Below, one piece after another: positions 38,501 to 51,400 of a stretch of DNA of 64,000 bases. The stretch covers positions 9,112,501 to 9,176,500 of the forward strand of contig NW_025062476.1 of assembly GCF_000002995.4 (NCBI RefSeq), given 5' to 3'. Below the pieces are notes generated by a model. The model saw only the letters and a list, made by a program, of their open reading frames with translations. It was not told the DNA's origin and did no database searches. The stretch is from Brugia malayi. Lineage: Eukaryota > Nematoda > Chromadorea > Rhabditida > Onchocercidae. Both the position numbers and the translations under genes were made by a program. Numbering within the stretch: the stretch's first letter is position 1; every line of letters begins with the position of its first letter.

Positions 38501-39320
38501 GCCTTTTTTATTTGTTTATTTTACTGACAAAGTAATTTATGCTTTTCCTCACTTTTTTTTTTTTTTTTTTTCAAGAATATGAATGTTTTTTTACTGTGAC
38601 TTCCTCAAATTTGCGCGTGCTCAGAAGTTTGATATGAATCGAGTAATTTTACATCTTGGAAATACCAAGCCTATATGGATTACGTTTAACTGGAATTAAT
38701 CTTTTCGAACTACCTTGTCATTCTCTACATTTTTTGCGGAGATCAGTGGAGCAGATAATTTCTACAATTAGCTGTTTGTTTTGTCTTATATTTAGACTTT
38801 CTAGTGGAATATCTGACGTATTCAGAAGCAATGAGTAGAATTAATGTCACGATAATAAATGTTAAGTGTTTAAATGTTTGAGATTGAGGGTGGTCGTAAT
38901 TACGTTGAAATATCCTGCTCCAATATACAGAAAAAAAAAAAATGTTTTATGTGCTTTGTATGCTGAGTAGTGTTGCCACACACTGTATTACATTTTAAAG
39001 ATTTTTTTGTTTATTCGATTTCTGAGTTTAAAGTGGACAAAGAAAAGATTAAATTTTAGAAACAAAAGCACAACAATTTTGTTGGTTGTCTGGTATCATT
39101 GCAAGTGTGTTTTTTATAAATTTTCAAAGGATTTATTTTGTTGAAGTGTGAAAGGATTTGTTTGTTCGTTTTGTTGCAGGTGGAGGAAGAGAAGCTTAGA
39201 GCGAGTCGTTTGAATGAGGATCTTAAACTTTTGGAGACATCTATTGCTCAGCTAAGGCAACTGCTTCAGGAACATCATAACAACGGCTGTCCTGTATCTG
39301 CTAAAGTGATCTCAACATAA
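32600..39320 (+). CDS. jun-1: Jun-family bZIP transcription factor, 369 aa
   Basis: Nuclear AP-1 subunit that dimerises through a leucine zipper and binds TGACTCA/TGACGTCA-type sites. Seven exons in consistent phase: 32600-32795, 33034-33117, 34747-34909, 36585-36814, 36960-37128, 38339-38465 and 39180-39320. An acceptor ending at 32584, 15 bases before the ATG, suggests a trans-spliced or spliced 5'UTR. Residues about 25-100 resemble the Jun delta/transactivation region: SADLLDIIKASPTIGKMF with an Ala-Ser-Pro phosphosite-like motif, then TATPTPTKLLYPSEVT and YAQGFIDAL. The middle (150-280) is Ser/Thr/Ala-rich. The basic region at about 296-314 (ERKRARNRLAASKCRQKKL) keeps the bZIP signature N-x2-A-A-x2-C-R. 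The zipper runs L320, E327, L334, L341, L348, so the second leucine is replaced by Glu. The C-terminus HHNNGC matches the Jun-specific H-x3-G-C ending. An internal ATG in exon 4 could start a shorter isoform. Confidence 0.93.
34910..36584 (+). other. Jun intron 3 containing a GC-rich island
   Basis: Within this 1.7-kb intron, about 35440-35930 departs sharply from the local AT-rich composition and contains tandem CAGCTG E-boxes (about 35568-35580) and CT-rich tracts. Several open frames of about 90-110 codons occur on both strands here, as expected from low stop density in GC-rich DNA. I read it as a possible internal promoter rather than coding sequence. Confidence 0.4.
37254..37276. repeat. 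(TA)n microsatellite in jun intron 5
   Basis: Uninterrupted alternating T/A run just downstream of Jun exon 5. Confidence 0.9.
37694..37720. repeat. Perfect 13+1+13 palindrome in jun intron 5
   Basis: AACATAATAGTTT, a single G, then AAACTATTATGTT, an exact reverse complement. The function is unknown. Confidence 0.9.
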
Positions 39321-42300
39321 TTTTAGTTAGCACAGTTTTTTTTTTTTTTTTTGTCCCTGCTAGTTTTTATTTGTAGTTTCACCTTCGAGGTCATTCATTG
39401 TTTCTTATGAAGATATTGTTTGTGTTGAATAATTTTAATTTTTTGGATATTTCCAATTCATTCCAGCGATTGCGGACAGTTTTGAATGTTAAATATCTGA
39501 TTACCGTATTTTTCGCTGTCACGAATTCGAGGTTGAAAAGGTATATGTCTTCATTCAGATTGGTAACAAAAAGGAACTTCTCGATTGTAATTTAACATTA
39601 TCTTTAGCAGTGAAATTTCGGTTGTATGCTGTTGAATGACTCTTATTCCAACTTCTTTTAAAATAGTTTATAATTCTAGTTGAATTTGAAAATGAAAATA
39701 TGCTCTCTTGGGAATTCATTGCCAGTTTCCTGATTTCATGATGCTTTTCATCTGTATTTTGTGATTCTATTTCTGCCTTATACATTATGCATTTTATTTG
39801 CCGAGAAGCAAATAGGTGTGTTTTTCTTATTACTTTTCTATGCTATCCGGAATCATTCCTGAAGAATTATAGCGATATTGAATTGTACTAAAGCGATACT
39901 GCAGTAAGCAGGTCTTCATTATTCGAAGCGAATTTTCCATTTTGCTTTTTTGGTCGGATTCTACTCAAACTTATGAATCATGCGGTCTATCGTTGTCTTT
40001 GTTAATTTCTATATGTTACTGGGCTAGCCTCTATCCTAACTGACATATTATTTCTCTTCTTTAATCCGGTTTTATCATCATTTGCATTTGTAGCTGTTTC
40101 CATAACGGAAAACTTTAAATTCTGATGTTGTGCAAAGCTTCACTTTGGTATTTTTATTTCAAGCTTCCTTATGTTCTTTCATAGTGGTAATGAAATGATC
40201 TTGCAGAAACGGTGGTTGAGGTATTAGATGGAACTTCTGGTCTCCAATAGTGTTTAACATTGATTATCTTTGGTACTTCTGAACGGCTTTGTGATTCTGT
40301 TTGTTGTCACATACTTGAAAATTGATAAGTGCTGATATAAGTTTTTCAAATGGATAAATTTTGGGCATCATGTTGTAAATTTTCACAAATGCGAATTTTT
40401 AAGTGTATCGAGTTGGGGTGATTTTGCATAATATCATCAATTTCTATTTATGCGAACTGCAGTCATTTCTCAATTTATATTTCTGCAAATATATATACTC
40501 CTTGTCAGTGTAATGGGGGAGAGCAACTCGAGTACTCCAGTTTTATTAAGGGGCAACTAGGGAAAAGATTGGATTGTATGATAAGCAATTTGAAGTCATG
40601 AAAAAGGTGATTCCATTCCACAGTATCTACTGTAATGTAATGGAAAGAAGTCAGATATTAAAACTGATTTTGGTAAATTGACAAATTGTTGGGTATTTCT
40701 CTTCTGAAAATTGACATTAACAAATAAGGAGTTTAGTGAAAGACGTGCCGATTTGGGAAATGAGTTAATACAGGCATTTGGTGAACACTTCCTTGCTGTT
40801 GAATATGCATCGTTTAATTTGAGACTAATTTCCGGACTGGGATAGACTAGAAGTCTATCGTGATTCCGTACTTTTTAATATAAATAAAGTTTCACGATTC
40901 ATAAATTCATGACATTTTTATCAGAAATCAAATTTTTAAGAATTTCTTCAACATGTGTGTATATGTTTTTTTTGTTTGAAAATTTTCATATTTGCTTCAG
41001 TAGATAATGCGAGATAACTTGACGAGAAATCATAGCAAAGTAATTTCCAGATGCGTCATATATAGACACCTTTTCATATTTAAATCTCAAATTCCACTTT
41101 GTTTTGTGGGCATCGCTCAAATTTCTGTCTCAATTGTTCATTTCAAGCCATGAAATTCTACATACTGATTTTGTGGTATCATACCGTTGATCTGTTATAT
41201 CATTATTACCAATTATCAAAATAATTTTATTATCCTTCGGGTGACAAAATTGACAGATCTTTTATCGATAATTGAAATATAAGTAGCATATTGAGATGAA
41301 AAAAGGATAAACTGCGCACAGGAATTTGAAATATAAAAAAAAAAAAAATACATAGCAATTAAATAGTTTTGAAATCATAATCCTTATCGCCTGATATCAA
41401 ATCATTATGAAAATGTTTTATGGTAAACTCTTAGCTGAAAAATAAGATAATTACTGATCTAATCTTATTCACCTCACCTTCTTGGCGCCTGCATACTTCC
41501 TTCTAATTGCCTTGAGTTCCTTTAGTTTTTAGAAATTTGTACAGCTTGATTAAGCAACTTACTTTGTTGATGTTTTTTCTTAACTATTTATTGGCACTAA
41601 AACTGATGTAGTGATAAGTATTCCTACTTAAAGTATTGCTAAAAGAATTAAGTAATTCCTTCTTTTTTTTTATATGTCCTTTGCTCTTTTATTCTTTCAA
41701 ATTAATCCATTATTTCAATTATGGTAGAATAACACTGTTCAGCAGTTGCAAATAATCACATTTTTATCACATCGTTATCGCTATCTTCGCTTTAATCATT
41801 ACTTCAATCATAGCACAAACATTTCTTCAATCACTTTCTTTGAAAGTATTTGGAAATATTTCTTGAAAACTCGGATGAAACTGGCTTATGTCTAATTGTT
41901 TTCATTTGATTTTTTTGAGCTATAATGTTCATTCAGATGTATCCATAATATCTTACCCTATCTTCAAGGTACATCGGAAAGAATATGAATTATTTATTCA
42001 TAAAATGGTAGCTGAGTAAATCATGAATGGTTTGACTGGGATCTTGAAAATAATCTGTTTATCCTAATTTGTTAAATGCGAGATTGAATGCTGCATCGAT
42101 AGTAAGGACGAGAAAGAGTCTACAAATGCGACATTTCCACAGTTTTTTTAAAGTATCGGATTTCGAGGTACTTTTTAGGACAATATAACTTTGAGAGGCA
42201 AAAATCTGAACTTGTGATAAAGCTCTAAATTTCATATAAATTGGAGAAACTAAAATTTGGGTCTCTTTATATGTCCCAAAATCAACAATCACTTGGCCAG

Positions 42301-42456
42301 ACATATCGTGGGTTCCCACAGACCAGAGAACTCCTTTTGTTCAATATCGTTGTGGGTGTGTCGGGTTGGATGGAGTTGGGGCGGAGTCTTTCACCTCCTT
42401 GACATCTTTGGACTATTAACTAAAGGTGTTGGGTTTGAACTGGTCAGGACTTCCTA
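39321..42456. other. Intergenic, no gene seen
   Basis: About 3.1 kb between jun and agrin on the same strand. No exon with domain or phase support. The region must hold the jun 3'UTR and the agrin promoter. An acceptor-like TTCCTAG ending at 42457 may mark the 5' end of agrin exon 1 by cis- or trans-splicing. Confidence 0.45.
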
Positions 42457-42476
42457 GATAGAGATCGAATAGCCGG

Positions 42477-45400
42477 ATGTTACTGATGATAATTCCTGTC
42501 CGGTTACTATTGCTATCATTAATAAAGGGAACACTAAGTTCTCATGAATCTCATAGCTGCGTATTTGATCCCGCGAAATTCAACGATTCGCTACAGAATG
42601 TACCACTTGTAATAAGTGCCACTGTATTAAATGTCACCACTGATCCCAAGGATAATCGCCTGCAGGTAATTTGAGATTTAATTAGTCTTTACCGCTCGTA
42701 ACTTAAAGACTAGTTAGAACCGTTTACCGGGACTTTTGAACAATTTTTCTCTTTTTTTACTTAAATGCTTAGTTAAATCTCCAAATTAATTTTTAATTCA
42801 ACTTATGTTGATACCAAATAACTACAACTATAATTTTCAAAAATCATTAAATCCATATCATCCAGAAATTTTTTAAAAAACTCTTTTCTTAGCTTCATGC
42901 ACTGCCAATAGTAAAATAAATGGTTATTCTAAAATGACTCACTTCCCTCACAAATGTTCTACTCATTTATGGGAGAGGCTTTTTTCTTCGCTTCACAGAG
43001 CTATTTGTGCTTGTTGCTTATGCTAATTTTATCCGTTCAAACGATTATCCTTTCATTCTTTTTATCTCTAACCTTTGATCCACTAATTCTCACCTTGCTA
43101 AGTACCATCCTTTCCTCTCTTCCGTCCTTTCTTGGTTATGTTTCTCCCCCATTCTTTGACAAACAAAAAAGCTTTCGATAATACACAATATAGAACTGAG
43201 TCTCGTAGCAGTTAACCCAAATCAATAGGCGGTATGCTATACCGAAAGAATAAACTATTGATTTGAGTGCTTAAACTTTTAGAAGATCGAGTTATAGCAG
43301 TCATCCTGCACAACCGGATATTTATCGGGACGTTATCTGCCCCAATCAGGGTCACATAGTTGTTACGAATACTTGTAAAGGAAGATTCATTATTGGTTTT
43401 TTGTTTGGTTAAGGTTTTATTTTCAATTTAGGATCTTCTATTGATATCAAAAATATATGTTATTTACAGTAAATCCTATCCAAATGATATATCTAAAATT
43501 GGAAAGTTGCTCAGTTCATTGTGACTGCACTTTTTCTTCTATAAAAGCAGATAATTGTCTTCTAAAACCTAGAGCTCATCTATTCCTCATGAGATCAATG
43601 TCTTCAGCCAGCTATTATCTCTCTTCTGGATAACATGTTTGTAAAAAAAGTACAAAAACGGATAACAAATAAGCAAAGAAACAGTTCAATCATGCAAGTA
43701 TTTAAAATAACAAATGCATTTATTTATTTATTTATTTATTTGAATACATTTTTGTGTATTGCTTGAATTAATTTATTCAGAAATAAAAAGGAAAATAATA
43801 ATGGGTTCGGTTTTAGCACAGATGGATTCCCATAACTTACGATTGTCCTTGCCACCTTCTATTACTAACTTGTCGAGCAATTTATCATTGATCATCATCT
43901 TGTTTAAACAACACTTCTACTTTGTTTATCGCAAGCATTTTTATTTGCAGTTTATTCAAAAATTTTCTAAACTTTGAAAACAATGAAATGATGAATATTT
44001 CATTTTTTTATACTTCTACAGTCTGATAATTTTGATTGCAGAGATACAATAAAGTTAACTGCCATAATTATACATTCAAAATATTTTCACTTTATACAGT
44101 CAAACCATTCTTTTCTGGCCTATTTTCATTACATTAATTTCATTTCTTTGGTAATAGAAAAGATAATTTTCTTTGAATGCAACTGACTTATGCAACACAT
44201 AACAATTATTTTTGTTCTATTTGCAGGCTGCGACAGTTAGAGTGAAAAGGATTTTTAAAGGTATCAATATTATCAATAATAGGAAGAAAATAGTCATTCA
44301 TGGATTAGGCAATGTGCAGGTAGATATTTCCCTTTTGTATCTTTTGTCGAAAATTTCATTTTTTAAAAGCATTAAGAAAGAGTGTTGATCTTTTTTTTTT
44401 CTTTTTTTTGATCAATCCTTGTTACTGTAATTAATGATGTTAGCTTGCTTTAAATACATTTTGACTCGTTTCTAATCCTATTTTTCACTTTATCATTAGC
44501 TTAAGGATGGATTTTTAATTCTTTTTGTCAAATAGCATTAATAATAAAAATTTTTGAAAATTGCTGCTCGTATTTATCATTTTTCTGTATAAAGAACTTA
44601 GTTCAAGTAATAAAGGAGAATAAAAAGCAAATAAAATAAAATATGCAAAGAGAGAATAATGAGATGTTTAGTTGATTTATTGATAAATGGTAATATCAAA
44701 TATATTAATAGAACCTTGATTCTCTTTTGAAATTTTGCAGTTCAAGGCTGGATTTGTTATCTGATTTAGTCTTTGTCTTTTTTTGTTTCTCTTAAGATAT
44801 TTATTTATATGATTGCAGATCTGCCGAAGTGTTCTACATGAACGGGATACAAAGGTAATCCTCTTAAACGAACTTAATGGATTGTTTTATCTTAATTCAT
44901 CCTTGGTTCCCATTAATCTGAATATTCTCGACCAGCTCAATGCTCGATTTCAAGGTAATCTTTTTTGTTCATTCCTCACTGTTTTAAAATGGACCGAATA
45001 ATTGCTTTCCGGAAGCAACTGGAAGCAAGACTGATGCATTAACAATAATCTCGGTAAAACCAAACAGATATGAAGAAATTTTTATGAAAACGTGTGCCTT
45101 TTTATCCTCTTTTATTACTGACTGTTACCATTATGCTGAAGTTTAAAGTTAACAGTTAAGATGATCTAAGCAATCTGGTGTAGATTTTCAAAGAACCTAG
45201 TTGAAAATATCTTTTGAATAACTTGCAATTTTCTTTATCCATTTGCTTAACTATTTTGGTAGATGGAAAAATAAATTCCCTCAGTCAATGATTATAAAGA
45301 AAAAAACTATCTGCTATAAATCTTCCTTCCAACGAATTCTCCTTTTTCTATGTTCCACTTTTCGTATACTCAACATTCTGCAATGTTTCACTTCAATAGT

Positions 45401-48400
45401 TTTATTGCTTCTTTTCTCTCCATTTATCCTTATCCATTACGAAATAGCAATTTGCATAAATTTGTATTTGTTATTGGTGCCGAAGAAATATAGACAACAG
45501 CGCCTAATTATCGCAGTTCCCTACTTTTTTTTTTGAAAGAAATCGTTTTGTATCCATTTACAGCCGTTGTTCATTATTGACTAACGAATGATTGGTTCCT
45601 CGATATTTTGTTGCTTTTTCTTTTTTTTTTTTTTTTCGGTTCTCTTAATTGGATAACATTTGGAGTTATCGGAGGTATATTACTGGATTTTGTTTTTCCA
45701 TTCATCTGCCAAATTTATAACAAATTTGAATTACGATCTTCTTGAAAGAATGAAAGGAAAGGGAAAATGCTTCTTTTTTGGATCTATTGGCAACTTTCTT
45801 TCTAGTGAACTTGAACTTTTATGACTGACTTTTGTATTCTCAGGTAAAGCAAAGAAAATAAGTCAGTGCCTAGAATGTAAGAATTCGAATATGAATAATT
45901 TTTCGAGCTTCTCTAAACCACTGTTGAAATTTTAATTAAATAAAGGCAATCATCAACCATATCTTTTTTATCCAGTTTAACAAGTGATAAATTGATATCT
46001 TCTGACAAATGATAAACTGATCTGGAAGAAATACTGATAGAGGTAGATTGATTGACCATGAAAATTTCTTTATCTATCAGCATCATCATTATTGTAATAT
46101 AATCCTATTGCACGATATCTGGTTTAGTTCTCTGTAGTCATTAGGCATTAGGTCTAATTACTGGCCAGAGTAATTCCCAAATTAGCTCCAAAAAATATAG
46201 ATTGAATAGAGCTTTGGTCAAATTTTATAAGGATTATCTCCTTGTATATTTTTGGTTTAAGTTTAAATCTTTTTAAATCTAACTTTGATCTCTCTAACTT
46301 TAAGGTTTAACTTTAAATCTCTCTCTTTAAGTCTAATTTAAGTCAAACTCAAGGTAATATGAAGTATTAATAATTACTTTTCTTAATAGAGACGTAAATA
46401 CATTTTAGGATTATCTAGAGATATATATTTAGTATTCTTGGCTGCGATGAAATATTTGATTCCTTCAACTTTGATACTTGATTCATTATTCCATTATGCC
46501 TACTTGTGATTTTTTCAGGTTGGGTGCGCAAGAAGCAACGACACATAAAACGAAGTGAGGATTTTATTAAATACTCCAATTACCGGAAATTTCTGAACGT
46601 ATTGAAATGAAAAATTGAAATTCAAAACGTATGATGGAATAAGGGAATTTTACTTAGAAGCAATAATCCAAATGAGTCGTAAACTGAATAAAGCAATCTT
46701 TTTCCTTGCTGACTTATTCCCTATTTGAAGCATTTTTAATTAAACATTTAAAAAAATGTTTGATTTGTGAATGTTTTATTAAACTGAACAATGATCACCA
46801 TGTTGCTCAAAATCGTATGCATTTGATTAGTAAAAGATTTTTTCAGCAAAATGTGAAGAAGTACGATGTCCTTATGGCGCTAAGTGCCGGCCAAACAGGT
46901 TTAACCTTTCTGTAACCCTTAAAAATTTTGATAAATATTTGAAATCTGTCGGCAGCAGAACATTTTGGTGTTAAATATTATTGGTCTTTTATATGCAAGC
47001 TACCCAAATTAATGTTGATTAAGATCAAATTCTCAGGAAAAATTTAAATCTGTCAAAAAAACAACTGTTATCACAAAATACAACTACACGTACAGTACAC
47101 TTTATAATGCAGACACACTTTCATAACTAAGTGTTGCACAGAAAGAGCAGTGCTAATATTTCAGATTTTATGAACTATTCGTTCAAATATTAAATTTATC
47201 TAGTTAAATAACTTAATCAAATGAGAAGAGAATTGCAGTGGTGAGTGCGAGTGTCGTTCTTTTTGTAATACAGCTGGTCCAACGGTGTGCGGTACGGATA
47301 GTGTAAGTTATCTCAGTGAATGTCACCTCGCCGTACGCTCTTGTCTTGCGCGTTCGGAATTGAAGTCGGAAATTAGAGTCAAACAAATTGGTGCATGTGG
47401 TGAGTCTTTCATTTATCGATGATTCCATTGGGAAATAGAACTAAACAAATTCTAAAGACAAATTGATTTTCTTTTACACTTCCAGAAATGAGAAGGGAAT
47501 TATTGTATATATATATATATGGCAATACTACTTTTAATTATATCGTTGAAATTTCTCGATTTTTGATTTTTTACGTTGTGACACGAAGAGAATGACGATA
47601 TCTACCTTACAGTCAGTCCACCGGTATCTATGTGAGTTTTACTCAGGAAAAGCTTTCTTACGAGATAGACGAGATAAATTATCCCACTTGCCATGGCCTT
47701 ACTGATTTTTGTATTGCAACCTAAGTGGTAACTTTCATTTGTTGAGTGAAGGAAGTTTGATTTCTGACAAGAATTTTCCTTTTTTTTAGGTGCACACTAC
47801 AAGAAGTGTAACAACTGTACTTTTTTCTTTAACTAAGTTTGAACTTATCGATTTTTTTCCTAGCCTTTAAATTTTATGTAATTTTTACTTGGATTATAGA
47901 AACGAAGGGAATTATAGAACCACTATTTTTAATTTCTGAGAGCTTGAAAACTTACTCTTTTTTGCTTCTTGAAAAAAAGAAATCAGATTTCAATGAGCTG
48001 AAAGAGTTACATAAAATAGTGCCTTCGAGTATTACTGAAGTCAAGCAGTGATTTCTTCTCAAACTGAAAATTAAAAAATTGAAATACTTCTCGTCTTCCA
48101 TCTTATTAGGAATAGTCGGACGATGCATATAGCTAGAAATTGGCTATAGTTGTCGAAGCAAAAAAGCCCAGCAACTAACAACAACAACTTCTTCTTTTGG
48201 CTTCATCTTGCTGTAATCTCTCACTCCACTCCATTCCACTGCTTCAGTTTCAGAAATAAATGACTGAAGTGGAATCCTATTTCTTCAGTCAACAAAATAT
48301 CACGTCCAATATTATCAATCTGAAATATCTTTACTAATATTTCACTTCAGCGCAATGGAATAAATTTTAAAATGATTCCTTTTTCTTATATTCAAAGTCC

Positions 48401-51400
48401 TATATTGTCTTCCTTTACAAGTAAACGATTTTCTACATTTGATTAGTAATTCATTGCTTATATACCATCTCTGTGTTCCGAGGATTTTAATTTTGATTCA
48501 ATTCAGTGTTTTATTAAAACAACGCTGTTATTATCAGTATCAACATGTCGATTTACTGTATATTCGCTACTCTTTTTATTACATTGAATCTAAAATTAGT
48601 TCTAACTTGTTACAAATGGACAAATGGTAAGTTTTCGTATACCTGAACCTGACCTTAAATTGTTTTCATGCTACCGTACTTACTATCAGTTGACAGTTTT
48701 CCTCTTTTCTACTAGTCTATCGAGTTGAAATATCAACAGTGAAGTGCAACTTTGAAAGTATGGGCATAAAATATTACTCTTATATAAATTGATTATTTTA
48801 ACTTTTCCGAAATATGAAATTAAGTTCTTTGCTTTTTTTTTTTTTTTACTTTTCCACTACCTTTTAATTGCTTATTTCAATATTGCATCGTTATGTTACT
48901 CACTTTCTGGTCAACCTCTTCATTACTTTGACTGAAGTATTCGTAGATGATCATTTTAGAAAAACGTAATCCCTGCGAAGATCTGCGATGTGGACCTGGT
49001 GAGCAATGTGTAATATCGGAGAATGGAAAAGGTTATATCTCAGCACATTGTGTATGCCCAGAACAGTGTGACAATTTTGGTGATAGTGTTGAATCGTCGC
49101 CTGTTTGCTCTAACGACGGAACCGATTATCCATCTTTATGCCATCTTCGAGCACATGCTTGTAAAACGAAACGTAATGAAAGTGTGAAATATTATGGTAA
49201 ATGTGGTGAGTCCATCTTTATAAATTTTTCTAAAATTCGATTTTCATGTATTCAGGTCACTAAAAACTGGACAAAAAGTTTCTAAAAATTTTTTATGGTT
49301 TCCTAACTTGATGTCAAAATATTTAGGCAAAAGTGCAAGTAATGTTGGGATCTTTCGTGTCATTGAAAATATTTAAAATCGATCTGGTATTCGAATCGGT
49401 TCTAATTATTTAGGATCTTAGATTTTGATTCAGAACATTCTATGATATTCGTCTAATTTAGCTAGCAATTCCAAAATTTTTTGGATTTTTACCAATTTTA
49501 AATTATGTTAAATTGGGGATTTCAGATCCTTGCAAGGATTTCATCTGTTCCGTAGGTACAGTATGCAAGGTGACAGCCGATCGGCGTGCTGAATGTCGTT
49601 GTTCACAACAGTGCGCTATGCATTCTGATCCTGTTTGCGCTACTGATGGAAATACGTAAGTTATCATTAAGAAAATCAATTTCACAAAATACTTAGAAAC
49701 AAATGGAAATGCAAAGATTTGAAAATGTGTGAGGAATTAAAATAAAATTTAAGTTTGTATCAGTATAAAATCGAAACAAAAACATTTACTTTTTCTGAAT
49801 ATTCTGAAAGCTGTCACCATGTGAAAATTGAATATTTTCAACAGTAACAAATGTTAAAGTGCAATTCATAATTTATATTGTTATAAGTCCTGATTTCTTT
49901 ATCTGAGGTACGAAAATGAGTGTCTTATGTCAGTGTCAGCATGTCGCCATGATAATGAAGTCCTCACTTATCACAAAGGACGCTGCAAAGGTTTGTTTTC
50001 CAGCAATTGTTTGTCGCATTCAAAGTAACTTTTTGGTTTTTCATTTTTCTCAATACTGCTTATTCAAACTCTGACGCTTAGCAGAGGATATTATTGCCAA
50101 AGATCGGTTTATTTCCGCTTTCACTCTTCTTGGAATATTCTGTCAAGTGTCACGAATACACATCAAGAAGTTACGTCGATCTGTGTTATAATTCAGTTAA
50201 TAGGCCTTTTTTTGTAGATGACAATCCATGTAAATTGATCCATTGCTCAGAATTGGAGACGTGTCACATTCAGGAAAATGGTAAAGCCGTATGCAGATGT
50301 ATTGAATATTGTCCGCCTATTACGAAGCCTGTTTGCTCAATCGTTAGCATTTTGCTTAATATCAGTAAACTGAGTGTTTCTTAAGAATATTATTGATTTA
50401 GCTTTAGTGTCAGAGTCAACTACTTCAAATAACAAACATACATATAAAAAAATCTCAATAACAAATAACATTAGAGCTCATTAATCGTCTTCTCTTCATA
50501 GTTATTTATCTTTCTTAATAGACCCTTTTTTACAGATGAAAATCCATGTAAATTGATTTATTGCAAAAAATTACTCATAGTCAAAAAAAAAGTCATATCA
50601 TATAAAAGAACTCTAAAAGAATCCTTTGCTTGAAAGGTTATTTACAATGTGCGCAGTTGTCAGACGCTTTTTCTTATCTTTTTAACCAATTTGATGACCC
50701 TTTTGTTAATATTCCAGAATGGGAAGACGTATGATAACGAATGTGTGATGCTACGTTCCGCATGCATGTCAAAGATGCATAATGCAGTACGGCATGCAGG
50801 TCCTTGTGGTAATTTCTTGTTGTTCTTGTTAGTAAATTGGAAATGCGTCTTTCTCTTTAAAAATATAAATTTGCTTTCATTGGAAGTATTAAAAAGATAT
50901 TCCAATGCTTTTTCATAGAACTTTGAAGTAACAAGCAATAAGTGTAATTTTATTAATTAGTTTTTTAAGTGTAACTTTATTAATTAGTCTTGAAATTTTT
51001 GAATGTAGTACATTTTCTGCAAAAAATTAGGATAAATATGGAATTAGACTGAAGAATTTATTTGAAAAAGTGGCAAAAGAAATTGCTAGAGCCATTCTAA
51101 AAGCACTAAAACATAAATAATATGAAGATTTTGGTGTATGCGCTGGTTATGATGGTTGTCGACCATTCGAAATATGCATTGACCGAGATGGGCATCCAGT
51201 ATGCGAATGCGAAACTTGCGACTCGCAACTCAACGAAGTTTGTGCATCCGATGGCATCACATATGCAAATGAGTGTAAAATGCGTCTCGAATCTTGCTTG
51301 ACTAACAGATTCATTTATCAGAAGTATAGTGGAGTGTGTGGTCAGTTTGAGGAATATTTATTCATAAGCTACGAAGTATCATCGTTCCAGTTGTTTGTTT

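Larger units (their letters stand above)
42477..46554 (+). other. agr-1: Agrin N-terminus: signal peptide and NtA-like domain
   Basis: Exons 1-4, residues 1 to about 151. The first about 20 residues (MLLMIIPVRLLLLSLIKGTL) are a signal peptide. The next about 120 follow the pattern of the vertebrate agrin NtA (TIMP-like, laminin-binding) domain: LVISATVLNVTTDPKDNRLQ, TVRVKRIFKG, KKIVIHGLGNVQICRS, DTKVILLNELNG and LNSSLVPINLNILDQL. A basic linker (WVRKKQRHIKR) leads to the first Kazal module. Assignment rests on remembered family pattern, not an alignment. Confidence 0.7.

Noticed and set aside
47791..47836. Kazal-like mini-exon (GAHYKKCNNC) after a T-rich acceptor in agrin intron 6
   Set aside because: No donor keeps the frame into the next exon, and exons 6 and 7 join perfectly without it; too short to call a relic.
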